IMG/VR virus record: IMGVR_UViG_3300046680_000106
Coordinates: 1-39,930 of that record
DNA length: 39,930 nt
Direction: 5' to 3' (one strand)
Source: a virus
This document shows positions 15,323 through 24,147 of the stretch, piece after piece; the stretch's first letter is position 1, and each line of letters opens with the position of its first letter. Below the pieces are notes generated by a model. The model had not been told where the DNA came from and ran no database searches. It saw only the letters and a program-made list of their open reading frames with translations. The translations under genes and the position numbers were made by a program.

Positions 15323-17619
15323 TGGCAAACATCCAGATCCCCAATCTCCCCGTCGCCGTTGCGCTGTCAGGCGACGAATCGCTCGAAATCGTGCAGGCCG
15401 GCGTTTCGGTGCGCGCCACCACCAAGCAGATGGCGCAACTGGCTGCGGTGGGAGAAGAAGGCCCGCCTGGGCCTCCTGGGCCTGTCGGCCCTCCTGGGCC
15501 AGCCAGCACGGTTCCAGGTCCGCAAGGCCCGCCAGGCACTGCCGGCAATCCTGGCGGCGCCGCCAATCAGATCCAGTACAACAACGGCGCGGGCGGCTTC
15601 GCCGGCTTCACGATGAGCGGCGATGGCACTCTGGTCGCCTCGACCGGCGCCATCACGATCACCAAGACCAATGGCGTGAATTTCGGCCCCTACGCCACGG
15701 CGACGACGCTCCCCCAGTTCAGCAGCACTGTCGCGGGCATTGTTCCGGCGTCAGGCGGCGGATCGACCAAATTCTTGTGCGCGGATCAGACTTGGGCGAT
15801 TCCTCCAGGCACTGGCGGCGGGGGAACAGTCACGACCCCCGGCGGCCTCAACGGCCAGCTTCAGTATAACAATGCAGGCGCTTTCGGCGGCATATCCACG
15901 AACGGCACGGGCGTTCCGCTCGGCACGACTGGTTCAACCGGCGTCAGCCACATCACCGATGTCACCGTGACTGGAGTTGGATCTGGCACGGGAGCGAGCG
16001 TAACCCTCAATAAAACAGTGGGAAACACCAGCGCCATCTATGCCGAGACTGGCGGCGCCCTGCGCTGGCAATTGAGCCTTGGCGACAATGTGGCGGAAAG
16101 CGGCAGCAACGCAGGATCTAATTTTTCTCTTGCTCGCTTCACCGATGCGGGCGCGTGGGTGGACAACCCGATCAGCATCACTCGCTCCAATGGCGACACG
16201 ACGCTGGTTCACAATCTTACGCTAGGTGGGAATGTCTACAGCAACGGCGGGCAACTCTCGGCAAGCGGCGCGAACGCCAATGTGTGGTTGAATAAGCCAG
16301 CTAGTGGAAGCGTGTGCGCGTTATACGGGGCTATGAACGGCAAGGCGCGCTGGCAAGTGACGGTTGGCGACAGCGCCGCCGAAAGCGGCAGCAACGTCGG
16401 ATCTGATTTTGGCCTATACCGTTTCAACGATGCCGGGGCATACCTCGACACCTCACTCGCCATCAGTCGTTCCAGCGGCGTCGCTACATTCTCACAGCAA
16501 GTTTACGCTACTGGATTTAGGGTTGGCACAGGTACGGCTATCGCCGGCGATTCCATAGAACTCGGCAGGCCGGGGCAGAATGCGGCGGCTTTCATCGACT
16601 TTCACTCCGGTGCGAGCAGCACTGATTATGATTGCCGCATCATATCCGCTGGAGGCACGGCGTCGGCGGGTGCTGGCGCTCTTAGTCTGATTGGCGCCAC
16701 TACGGGCGTAAGTGGAAATTTTAGCGTAAATGGGGCGTCAAATATTAACGCTCTGAATTGCGGTACGATTAATTCTAACAGCAGCGATTACAGGTGGGTC
16801 ACTGGTGTTCAACCAAATACGCTTACGCTGTCTGATGCGTCATTCAATGGCGGTCAGTACCGTGATTTTCACATTCGTGGCGTTGATTCTGGCTACACGG
16901 TGGAAGTTCCGCTAAACGCCATATACCTCACTGCTCAAACTGTTCAGTGTGCTAATAACGTAAATGCCGCTGGCACCATCACTGGCGGAAATGTTACGGC
17001 AACCAGCACAGTTTCGGGAGCTTACGTAACTTCATCTGGAACTGTGAACGGGCAGACTGTTCAGGGAACTTATCTGTATTCGGCTGGAAATGTTAATTGC
17101 GCTGGAAACATGGGGGCCTCTGGCTCGGTTGATGGCGCTCAAGGCATCGTCGGTCGTCAAGGATCAGGCGGCGCGGCTGGACAGAATGTGTGCCAGTTCT
17201 GGGATGGCGCCCACATGAACCAGTATGTCGGCGGCACCTTCGTCGGCTACGTCCAATATATTTCCGACTACCGCGTCAAGGAGAACGTCGCGCCGCTGAT
17301 GTCGGTGTGGGACCGCGTCAAGAACCTGAACCCGATCAAATACAGCCTCAAGGATTTCTCGCCAGAAGGTTTCAGGAACACGGTGGACGAGGCCGTGCCG
17401 CTGGTCATAGGCGATGAAAAGGAACGCTGGGGCTTTCTTGCGCACGAGCTTCAGGCGGTGCTGATCGAAGATGCAGCGAGCGGCGTCAAGGACATCCCTA
17501 ATCACATTCAGACGCCCAACCCGTGGACAGTGATCGCGGCGTTGACCAAGACGCTGCAAGAGGCAATGGCGCGCATCGAAGACCAGGACGCCCGCATCAA
17601 AATCCTGGAGGGGGCATGA
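15322..17619 (+). CDS. tail fibre with collagen-like stem and S74 chaperone end
   Basis: 765 residues. Residues 1-40 (MANIQIPNLPVAVALSGDES then QAGVSVRATTKQM) are the attachment motif shared with the next two genes. Residues 47-83 are Gly-x-y triplets of a collagen-like triple-helical stem. Then come QIQYNNGAGGF-type fibre motifs, two copies of a module with RWQLSLGDNVAESGSN and a long Ser/Thr/Asn beta region. From Ser648-Asp649 (SDYRVKENVAPL) runs a Peptidase_S74 domain ending in a helix (LTKTLQEAMARIEDQDARI). S74 domains trimerise the fibre and then cut themselves off. The fibre would bind the host surface. Coding from about 16270 to 17160 is visibly richer in A/T than the flanks. The stop overlaps the next start. 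Confidence 0.88.
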   Translation: MANIQIPNLPVAVALSGDESLEIVQAGVSVRATTKQMAQLAAVGEEGPPGPPGPVGPPGPASTVPGPQGPPGTAGNPGGAANQIQYNNGAGGFAGFTMSGDGTLVASTGAITITKTNGVNFGPYATATTLPQFSSTVAGIVPASGGGSTKFLCADQTWAIPPGTGGGGTVTTPGGLNGQLQYNNAGAFGGISTNGTGVPLGTTGSTGVSHITDVTVTGVGSGTGASVTLNKTVGNTSAIYAETGGALRWQLSLGDNVAESGSNAGSNFSLARFTDAGAWVDNPISITRSNGDTTLVHNLTLGGNVYSNGGQLSASGANANVWLNKPASGSVCALYGAMNGKARWQVTVGDSAAESGSNVGSDFGLYRFNDAGAYLDTSLAISRSSGVATFSQQVYATGFRVGTGTAIAGDSIELGRPGQNAAAFIDFHSGASSTDYDCRIISAGGTASAGAGALSLIGATTGVSGNFSVNGASNINALNCGTINSNSSDYRWVTGVQPNTLTLSDASFNGGQYRDFHIRGVDSGYTVEVPLNAIYLTAQTVQCANNVNAAGTITGGNVTATSTVSGAYVTSSGTVNGQTVQGTYLYSAGNVNCAGNMGASGSVDGAQGIVGRQGSGGAAGQNVCQFWDGAHMNQYVGGTFVGYVQYISDYRVKENVAPLMSVWDRVKNLNPIKYSLKDFSPEGFRNTVDEAVPLVIGDEKERWGFLAHELQAVLIEDAASGVKDIPNHIQTPNPWTVIAALTKTLQEAMARIEDQDARIKILEGA

Positions 17620-18323
17620 GCGCCGCAGACATCCTCAACCTTCCTGTCGCCATTGGCCTTTCAGGCGAGGAGTATATCGAGGTCGTCCAGGGCGGCACTC
17701 TCCATCGCGCCACGGTGAAGCACTTCAGCAAGCGGCTGCTGGAGGGCGAGATCCCCAATGGCGTCCTCGTGCTGGATGGCAAGGAGGGGCCGCCGGGAGG
17801 CGCGGGTCCGCCTGGTCCGCCGGGGCCTGATGGTCCGCCTGGCCCGCCGGGGCCACGGGGAGGGCAGGGTGAGCCTGGCCCGTTCGGGCCGACCTTCACG
17901 CCGATGTCTGGCGCTGTCATCCGCTCGTGGTCCGTCTACGACAACAATACGCACTTGTTCAAGGAACGCTACATTCTGGGGGCCGACTTCCAGAAGAAGA
18001 ACTTCTACCCGCAACTGATGCTCGCGCCCGCCGTGTCGGCGCTCGGCAACCGGCTGCGGCTGCGGGCCAAGGTCTGGTGTGTGGGCGCCGCCCACGATTG
18101 CGCGATCAACGGCGGCATGTTCGTGAACGGCGAGAAGGCGGTGAGCGTCGCGCGCGCCTTTGCCGATTCGCCGCTGCTGTTCGACTATGAGTGCATCCCG
18201 ACTGTTCTGACGCCGCAGATGTTCTCCTTCTGTATCGGCCCGTCAGACGTCGGCGTCGATTGCATTGTCAACGTGGGCCGACTGGTTCAGAGTTGCCTCG
18301 TCATCGAGGAGATCCAGGCGTGA
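17616..18323 (+). CDS. short collagen-like tail fibre paralogue
   Basis: 235 residues from ATG 17616 (4-nt overlap upstream). Residues 1-38 repeat the fibre attachment motif in diverged form (ILNLPVAIGLSGEEYIEVVQ, then HRATVKHF). Residues 57-92 are an uninterrupted Gly-x-y run with many Gly-Pro-Pro triplets. The C-terminal domain (about 95-235) is a compact, charged, cysteine-containing unit (RSWSVYDNNTHLFKERYILG, ALGNRLRLRAKVWCVGAAHD, CIVNVGRLVQSCLVIEEIQA). It has no S74 domain, unlike its two neighbours. It may be a short fibre or spike with its own trimeric head, or a collar around the longer fibres. Its start is preferred over any upstream one because of the overlap and homology. Confidence 0.8.
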   Translation: MSAADILNLPVAIGLSGEEYIEVVQGGTLHRATVKHFSKRLLEGEIPNGVLVLDGKEGPPGGAGPPGPPGPDGPPGPPGPRGGQGEPGPFGPTFTPMSGAVIRSWSVYDNNTHLFKERYILGADFQKKNFYPQLMLAPAVSALGNRLRLRAKVWCVGAAHDCAINGGMFVNGEKAVSVARAFADSPLLFDYECIPTVLTPQMFSFCIGPSDVGVDCIVNVGRLVQSCLVIEEIQA

Positions 18324-21300
18324 GCAATGTCCAGATCCCGAACCTGCCCGCCGCCGGCGCCCTGACTGGCACAGAGCAATTGGAGCTTGTGCAGGCTGGC
18401 GTCTCGGTGCGCGCTACGATTGCGCAAATTGTCACTGACGCGCAAGTTCCGACAGCATCTGACACCCTGCCAGGGATGGACGGCGGGGCCTCGGCGGGCG
18501 TCGAGGTGACCTATTCGCGCGGCGATCACATCCACCCGACCGACACCTCGCGCTATGCGGCGTCGAATCCGGCGAATTATGTGACGGCGGCTGCGCTGGG
18601 GCCTTATGCCCTGATCGACAGCCAGGCGTTCACGGGGACGCCCTCGATGCCGACAGGCGCCACGGGCGTCACGCAGGCGGCGGCGGATAGTTCGACTAAG
18701 CTGGCGACCACCGCCTTCGTTAAGGCCCAGGGTTACCAGGTGGCGTCCGCGCTCGGCACGATGTCCACCCAGAACGCCAATAGTGTGGCGATCACCGGCG
18801 GCGCCATCAACGGGACGACCGTCGGGGCCACCACGCCTAGCACCGGCGCCTTCACTAATCTGTCGGCGTCGGGGACGGTGTCCGGAGCGGGGTTCACCGC
18901 GCTGCTCGCGCCCTATGCGCTGACGGCGAATGTTCCTGTTGCTTCCTCGACCAATCCCTCGATGGACGGGACGGTGGCGATTGGCGTAGGGACGACGTGG
19001 GCGCGCGCCGATCACGTCCACCCTTCCGATACTTCGCGCTATGCGGCGTCGAACCCAGCCGGCTATCAGACGGCGGCGCAAGTCACAGCTTCCCTGGGGC
19101 CTTACGCCCTGATCAATTCTCAGGTGTTCACGGGGACGCCCTCGCTGCCGACCGGCACGATTGGCGTGACGCAGGCGCCTGGCGATAGCTCGACCAAATT
19201 GGCGACCACGGCTTTCGTCGGGGCGGCGACCACCGCCTTGGGCCTCGGCACGATGGCGGCGCAGAACGCCAACAGTGTCGCGATCACGGGCGGCGCCATC
19301 AACAACACGGCGATTGGCGCGACGACGCGCAGCAGCGGCGCTTTCACCACGCTGGCGGCCAACGGCGCGGCGACCTTCACATCCTCGCTGACGGCCTCGC
19401 CAGCCAGCGCCAATGTCACTCTGTCGCCCACCGGCACCGGCACGGTCATCATCAACCCGGCGACGGCTGGCTCCATCGACAATACGGCGGTGGGCGCGAC
19501 GACGCCCAGCACCGGCAAGTTTACCACGCTGTCCGCGACGTCGATCAACAGCACCCCGATTGGCCCCACGACGCCCAGCACGGGCGCCTTCACCACTTTG
19601 AGCGCCAATGGCGCGGCGACGTTTACAGGCTCGCTGACGGCCTCGCCAGCCAGCGCCAACGTCACGTTTTCACCGACCGGCACCGGCACGGTCACCATCA
19701 ACCCGGCGACGCTCGGCCATGTCGATAACACGGCAGTGGGCGCGACCACGCCCAGCACGGGCGCCTTTACCAATTTGTCCGCGACCGGCACGGTGTCGGG
19801 CGCCGGCTTCACCACGCTGCTGAACCCCTATGCGCTGGTCAATTCTCAGGTGTTCACCGGGACGCCATCGTTGCCGACTGGCACCATTGGCGTGACGCAG
19901 GCGACGGCCACCAACAACACGACGTTGGCGACTACCGCCTTTGTCAAGGCGCAGGCTTATCTGACCGGCAATCAGACCATCACCCATACGGGCGACGCCA
20001 CCGGATCTGGCACCACCAGCATCCCGATGACGGTCGTCCAGCTTCAGGGCAGGCCGCTCGCCGCCACCGCGCCTGCCACCGGCAACCTGATGGGCTGGAA
20101 CGGCTCGACGTGGGGGCCGGTTGCGGCTGGCGCGGCGGCGGCTGGCGGCACCAACGGCCAGATCCAGTACAACAATGGCGGCGTCCTCGGCGGCTTGACG
20201 CTCAACGGCACCGGCAATCCAGTCGGCACGACCAGCCCCACCTTGGCAGGCTCGGTGGTCATCAACGGCACGGCGCTCGGCAGTGTCGCGGGCAACTCGC
20301 AGATCGTCTTCTCGCCGGGTTCAACCGACACCAATGGCGAGTCGCTGCGCACTGAAATCCAGCGCAAGTCGGCGGGATCGGATTGGAGCACCGCCGCTTG
20401 GCAGATCTACCGTCAGGTAGACAGCACCAAGATGGGCTATATCGAATTTAACAGCGGAAGCTCCAAGCCAATAGCTTTCGGTAATGGCGTCACTGAACAT
20501 GCCTATTTCGACAGCGGTAAAAACCTGACCATTTTCGGCAATGTGGCGGCGACTGAAGTTTCTTACACCAATGGTGTAAACCCAGCGGTTGTTCTGAGTA
20601 AAAGCGCGTCAGGTGGCACGTCTCGCATCGTCGGCTCGATGGCGGGTAGCCCCAGATGGCAGGAAATGCTTGGAGATGCATCAGCCGAAAGTGGCAGCAA
20701 TGCTGGATCAAATTATGGTCTGCAAAGATACACTGATGCTGGGGTTCTTATCGACGCGCCGTTTGCTATCAATCGCGCTTCTGGCATCGCCACGTTTTCG
20801 CAGGGGGTTGCTGCTGCGAGTTACACGGTAAATGCCTTAGCCGCTACCGATGCCGCTTTATACCTCAACAAGCCCGCATCTGGTCGAGCTTCAACTGTGT
20901 ACGGCCAGATGGCTGGCTCGACTCGTTGGGGCATGAATTTTGGCGATTCTGGGGCTGAAGCCACAGGCAACGTCGGTTCTGATTTTGGCCTCGCCAGATT
21001 TGACAACACGGGCGCGTTTATCGACAACCCGCTAACTATTAACCGTGCAACTGGCGCGGTGACGCTGAACCAGACCAACTCTAGCGGTGTGCTAAACCTC
21101 ACTGCAACAGCGGGCGTGTGGCCGCAGATTTCGCTCAATAAAGCGGCCAGCGGCGTGGGCGCTGTTGTAACTGGCACTAAGGCTGGCGTCGCTCGCTGGC
21201 AGGTGTCGCTGGGCGATCAGACCGCTGAAGGCACTGCCAATGCCGGGTCAAATTTCACAATATCCACTTTTTCCGATGCAGGCGCGTACGTAGGCAGTCC

Positions 21301-22564
21301 GTTTCTTATTGAGCGCGCCTCTGGTTACCTCCGGTTGAACGGCAACGGAGCCACTCCTACCACAGCATCCCCTGCGCCTTTTGGTCACAGTCAGGTTGTG
21401 CTCAACAAGGCTGGATCGACAAAAGCATGCAATATTGTTGGTCAAAACAATGCTTTGCCTAGATGGGAAATTGATATTGGAGACACCACCGCAGAGAGTG
21501 GCAGCAATGCCGGATCTAATTTTGGCATAGCAAGGTTCAATGATGCTGGTGCAGGCATAGACTATCCGTTCTCCATACTTCGTTCATCTGGGATTGCCAC
21601 TTTTTCTAAAGCCGTAGTCGTACAAAGCTTCGACAATCTAGGTCAGCTTCGCCTTGTTGGCGGCAACTATGGCGCTGGCATACGCAATGATGGCGCAAGC
21701 TGCTACCTCTTGCAGACTGCGGTGAGCGACCAGTATGGGGCGTTCAGCACTGCCCGTCCGTTCTCGTGGAACCTGTCCAACGGCGCTGTTAATATCGATG
21801 GCGGCGCTGCTGGAACTACATTTGGCGGCGCAATATCTACATCAGGTCAAATATACACTAGCGGAAGCATAATAGGCAGCGGTATTTATGCTTCTGGCGG
21901 TCAGATGACCGTACAAACTAGCGGCGCTAACGGGTACATCAATCAATGCGACGCTTCTGGCAATGGCGGGCAGTTCAGAAACCTTACCATACGCGGGTTG
22001 GACGCTGGCTATTCTGGGCAAGTCAACTTGAGCGCGATAACCCTCGCTACGGCTCTTGTTACGTCCAACGGGATTATTGACGCTACGAATGGTTTTCGGT
22101 GCCGCCTTGGCGCTCCCGGCGGCGCGCTGGGCGCAAACGTGTTCAGCTACTTCTGGAACACCGACAACCATCTCTACGGCTCTGTGGACGCCACCAATCT
22201 GGGCTGGATCGCGTGGTCTTCCGACTACCGCATCAAGCGGGACATTGCGCCGCTGCCGTCGATGTGGGACCGCGTCAAGGCGCTGAAGCCGATCAGCTAT
22301 TTCCATAAGGATTGGACGCCAGAATGGGAGGCGCCGAAAGAAAATGGCGATGCGCCCGATCCACTGTTCAGGGACGATGGCGTAGAGAACTGGGGCTTCG
22401 TCGCGCACGAGCTTCAAGAGACGCTGATCCAGAGCGCGGCGACCGGCGTCAAAGATGAAGCCGGTCTGGTGCAGGCGCCCAACCCGTGGACGGTGATCGC
22501 GACGCTGACCAAGGCGCTGCAAGAGGCAATGGCGCGCATCGAGGCGCTGGAGGCAAGGCCATGA
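18320..22564 (+). CDS. long tail fibre with repeats and S74 chaperone end
   Basis: 1414 residues from GTG 18320 (GTGA overlap). Residues 1-38 (SNVQIPNLPAAGALTGTEQ then VRATIAQIV) are the shared attachment motif. Residues 45-560 hold repeats such as GDHIHPTDTSRYAASNP, FTGTPSLPTGTIGVTQA and TTAFVKAQ, plus a 246-bp duplication. Residues about 750-1130 contain four copies of the module W-x(4)-G-D-x(2)-A-E-S/G. The same module occurs twice in the 15322 fibre. Ser1301-Asp1302 starts a Peptidase_S74 domain (SDYRIKRDIAPLPSMWDRV) ending in LTKALQEAMARIEALEARP. It is the main long fibre candidate. Coding from about 20400 to 22090 is A/T-richer than the rest. Confidence 0.87.
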   Translation: MSNVQIPNLPAAGALTGTEQLELVQAGVSVRATIAQIVTDAQVPTASDTLPGMDGGASAGVEVTYSRGDHIHPTDTSRYAASNPANYVTAAALGPYALIDSQAFTGTPSMPTGATGVTQAAADSSTKLATTAFVKAQGYQVASALGTMSTQNANSVAITGGAINGTTVGATTPSTGAFTNLSASGTVSGAGFTALLAPYALTANVPVASSTNPSMDGTVAIGVGTTWARADHVHPSDTSRYAASNPAGYQTAAQVTASLGPYALINSQVFTGTPSLPTGTIGVTQAPGDSSTKLATTAFVGAATTALGLGTMAAQNANSVAITGGAINNTAIGATTRSSGAFTTLAANGAATFTSSLTASPASANVTLSPTGTGTVIINPATAGSIDNTAVGATTPSTGKFTTLSATSINSTPIGPTTPSTGAFTTLSANGAATFTGSLTASPASANVTFSPTGTGTVTINPATLGHVDNTAVGATTPSTGAFTNLSATGTVSGAGFTTLLNPYALVNSQVFTGTPSLPTGTIGVTQATATNNTTLATTAFVKAQAYLTGNQTITHTGDATGSGTTSIPMTVVQLQGRPLAATAPATGNLMGWNGSTWGPVAAGAAAAGGTNGQIQYNNGGVLGGLTLNGTGNPVGTTSPTLAGSVVINGTALGSVAGNSQIVFSPGSTDTNGESLRTEIQRKSAGSDWSTAAWQIYRQVDSTKMGYIEFNSGSSKPIAFGNGVTEHAYFDSGKNLTIFGNVAATEVSYTNGVNPAVVLSKSASGGTSRIVGSMAGSPRWQEMLGDASAESGSNAGSNYGLQRYTDAGVLIDAPFAINRASGIATFSQGVAAASYTVNALAATDAALYLNKPASGRASTVYGQMAGSTRWGMNFGDSGAEATGNVGSDFGLARFDNTGAFIDNPLTINRATGAVTLNQTNSSGVLNLTATAGVWPQISLNKAASGVGAVVTGTKAGVARWQVSLGDQTAEGTANAGSNFTISTFSDAGAYVGSPFLIERASGYLRLNGNGATPTTASPAPFGHSQVVLNKAGSTKACNIVGQNNALPRWEIDIGDTTAESGSNAGSNFGIARFNDAGAGIDYPFSILRSSGIATFSKAVVVQSFDNLGQLRLVGGNYGAGIRNDGASCYLLQTAVSDQYGAFSTARPFSWNLSNGAVNIDGGAAGTTFGGAISTSGQIYTSGSIIGSGIYASGGQMTVQTSGANGYINQCDASGNGGQFRNLTIRGLDAGYSGQVNLSAITLATALVTSNGIIDATNGFRCRLGAPGGALGANVFSYFWNTDNHLYGSVDATNLGWIAWSSDYRIKRDIAPLPSMWDRVKALKPISYFHKDWTPEWEAPKENGDAPDPLFRDDGVENWGFVAHELQETLIQSAATGVKDEAGLVQAPNPWTVIATLTKALQEAMARIEALEARP
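19361..19762 (+). repeat. 246-bp spaced direct repeat in long fibre gene
   Basis: Two diverged copies of about 156 bp occupy 19361-19516 and 19607-19762, offset by exactly 246 bp (82 codons), so the reading frame is kept. Both encode the run NGAATFTxSLTASPASANVT followed by INPAT and TTPSTG. Shorter relatives of the TTPSTGAFT phrase also occur at about 18832, 19565 and 19745. Confidence 0.75.
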
Positions 22565-23166
22565 CAATCGACAGAGAGTTTTTCTTCGACGCCGTCCGCG
22601 ACGAACTGTTCAGCGGCGGGATGGCGCAGTCTCAGGTGGACGGCATGAACAATCTGCTCAACATCTGGGAAGCCGACTATGCCGCCGCCAACCCGCGCGA
22701 CGGCAAGATGTGGCTGTCCTACGGGCTGGCGACCGTGTACCACGAGAGCGCGCAGACCATGCAGCCCATCGAGGAGTATGGCAAGGGCGAGGGCCACAGC
22801 TACGCCGACCCGGACGGCCCCTACGGCCAGTCCTATTACGGGCGCGGCCACGTCCAGTTGACGTGGTTCGAAAACTACGAAAAGGGCGAGGCTGTCTTCA
22901 AGGAAAAATTCGACCGCAATGTGCCGATGGTCAAATACCCGCACCGCATGCTCGAGGAAGAGACGTCGGCGGTGATCCTGTTCGAAGGCATGATCGACGG
23001 CTGGTTTACCGGCGTCGGCCTGCCCGACTTCTTCAGCGCCGAAGAGGGCGAGGAAGATCCCTACAACGCCCGCAAGATCATCAACGGCCTCGACAAGGCC
23101 TCGACCATCGAGGGCTATTATTGGGTGTTCAAAGAGGCGATTCGAGATGCGGAAAGCAGTGTTTAA
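22561..23166 (+). CDS. GH19-type (chitinase-like) endolysin
   Basis: 201 residues from ATG 22561 (4-nt overlap with the fibre gene). The core matches phage glycoside hydrolase family 19: LATVYHESAQTMQPIEEYGK with Glu62 as the likely catalytic acid and Glu71 or Glu72 as the second, then YYGRGHVQLTWFENYEK and ILFEGMIDGWFTGVGL. It ends with YNARKIINGLDKASTIEGYY, as in this endolysin group. Phage GH19 enzymes cut the glycan strand of peptidoglycan at lysis. No signal peptide is present, so export needs a holin; a holin-like gene overlaps its end by 20 nt. Placement inside the tail cassette is unusual but known among phages. A second, virion-bound lysozyme-like domain is at 27949-32556. Confidence 0.85.
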   Translation: MTIDREFFFDAVRDELFSGGMAQSQVDGMNNLLNIWEADYAAANPRDGKMWLSYGLATVYHESAQTMQPIEEYGKGEGHSYADPDGPYGQSYYGRGHVQLTWFENYEKGEAVFKEKFDRNVPMVKYPHRMLEEETSAVILFEGMIDGWFTGVGLPDFFSAEEGEEDPYNARKIINGLDKASTIEGYYWVFKEAIRDAESSV

Positions 23167-23371
23167 TGGATCGGTCATCGTCGCCGTCCTGACTGCCGCA
23201 GCCAACGGCTCCATCGAGTGGCCGGGGGTTCTCGTCACGCCTGAACATATCGTGCAGATCCAGAAGGTGCTGTTCGCCGCGCTCAGTATTTGGGCGGTCG
23301 CATTGCCATTCATCTTGAAGGCGAGCAATGCTATTGATGATGCTGCCGTTAAAAAGGGACCGCCGTCATGA
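23147..23371 (+). CDS. holin-like small membrane protein
   Basis: 74 residues that start 20 nt before the endolysin gene ends. There are two hydrophobic segments, about residues 5-20 and 38-58 (IQKVLFAALSIWAVALPFIL), with a short polar loop carrying EWPGVLVTPEH between them. The tail ends in VKKGPPS. Size, two-helix topology and overlap with the endolysin fit a holin, which makes the inner-membrane pores that release the enzyme. No family can be named by eye. The stop overlaps the next start by 4 nt. The alternative is a minor membrane-associated accessory protein. Confidence 0.65.
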   Translation: MRKAVFNGSVIVAVLTAAANGSIEWPGVLVTPEHIVQIQKVLFAALSIWAVALPFILKASNAIDDAAVKKGPPS

Positions 23372-24144
23372 CGGGGATCAGCGAACCGCTCACCTATAAC
23401 AGCTACGTCTCTGCCATCGCGACCCTTGCTGTCGTCCCGACGCAGGGAGACAGCGGTGGCGTGATGCATTTCACCGAGCCGAATCTCGATGGCGTCGTCC
23501 CACAGATGCTGAATTACGCGGAGCTTCGCATCCAGCGCGACCTTAATCACCTGGCGTCGCAGAAAATGCGCTCCTACGCGCTGGCGGATGGCTCCTGGGA
23601 ATTGGACATCCCCTTCGATGATCTCGTCACCGTCCAAAACATCACTCTCGCGGGGGTGACCGACACCACTGTTTTCTCCGCATTGACGCCGGTGTCGAAA
23701 GAGTTTTGGCAAACCGTTTACATTGATCCCGACTATACCGCCGTCCCGAAATATTTCACGCCTGTCGGCGGCGAGTTAAATCCGGCGGGCGCCACATATC
23801 ACATTTACTCCATTATGCCGAAGCCAGATCAGCCGTATAAGGCTTATGTCACAGGCACCGCGCGCATGCCCTCGCTGTACATGAAAAAGAACTCTGAGCC
23901 TAACAGCGGAACAACCTTCATTTCGAGCCAGATGCCTGATCTTTTGCTGATGGCGAGCATGGTGTTTTTGAGCGCGTACCAGCGCAACTTTAGCTCGGCA
24001 GGCTCCGATCCGCAGATGCCGATCAATTACGAGACGCAATACCAGACCCTGCTGAAGGGCGCGATGGTGGAGGAAATGCGGCGCCGCTTCTTGATGGTGC
24101 CAGGGTCGAGCGATGCGCCGTCGCCGGCGAATATGAAGGGCTGA
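23368..24144 (+). CDS. SU10-type phage adaptor protein
   Basis: 258 residues. It matches the adaptor proteins that sit between portal and nozzle in podovirus-like particles such as SU10: MLNYAELRIQRDLNHLASQK, then LDIPFDDLVTVQNITLAGV, and SKEFWQTVYIDPDYTAVPKY. A beta section (AGATYHIYSIMPKPDQPYKA) is followed by C-terminal helices (MPDLLLMASMVFLSAYQRNF, YQTLLKGAMVEEMRRRF). The helix-beta-helix layout and Y-x-x-L-L-K-G-A near the end are typical. It is followed directly by the nozzle-like gene, as expected for interacting parts. Confidence 0.78.
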   Translation: MTGISEPLTYNSYVSAIATLAVVPTQGDSGGVMHFTEPNLDGVVPQMLNYAELRIQRDLNHLASQKMRSYALADGSWELDIPFDDLVTVQNITLAGVTDTTVFSALTPVSKEFWQTVYIDPDYTAVPKYFTPVGGELNPAGATYHIYSIMPKPDQPYKAYVTGTARMPSLYMKKNSEPNSGTTFISSQMPDLLLMASMVFLSAYQRNFSSAGSDPQMPINYETQYQTLLKGAMVEEMRRRFLMVPGSSDAPSPANMKG

Positions 24145-24147
24145 CCC

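Noticed and set aside
15466-15567. Collagen-like Gly-x-y run taken as a possible eukaryotic insertion
   Set aside because: Collagen-like stems are common in phage fibres, and here they follow a phage attachment motif within a fibre gene.
15322-22564. Possible diversity-generating retroelement target in the fibre genes
   Set aside because: No reverse transcriptase and no template/variable repeat pair with adenine-specific changes was seen in this window.
22414-23712. 432-residue minus-strand open frame across the endolysin and holin-like genes
   Set aside because: It runs opposite several well-supported overlapping + genes, so it is a codon-bias artefact.
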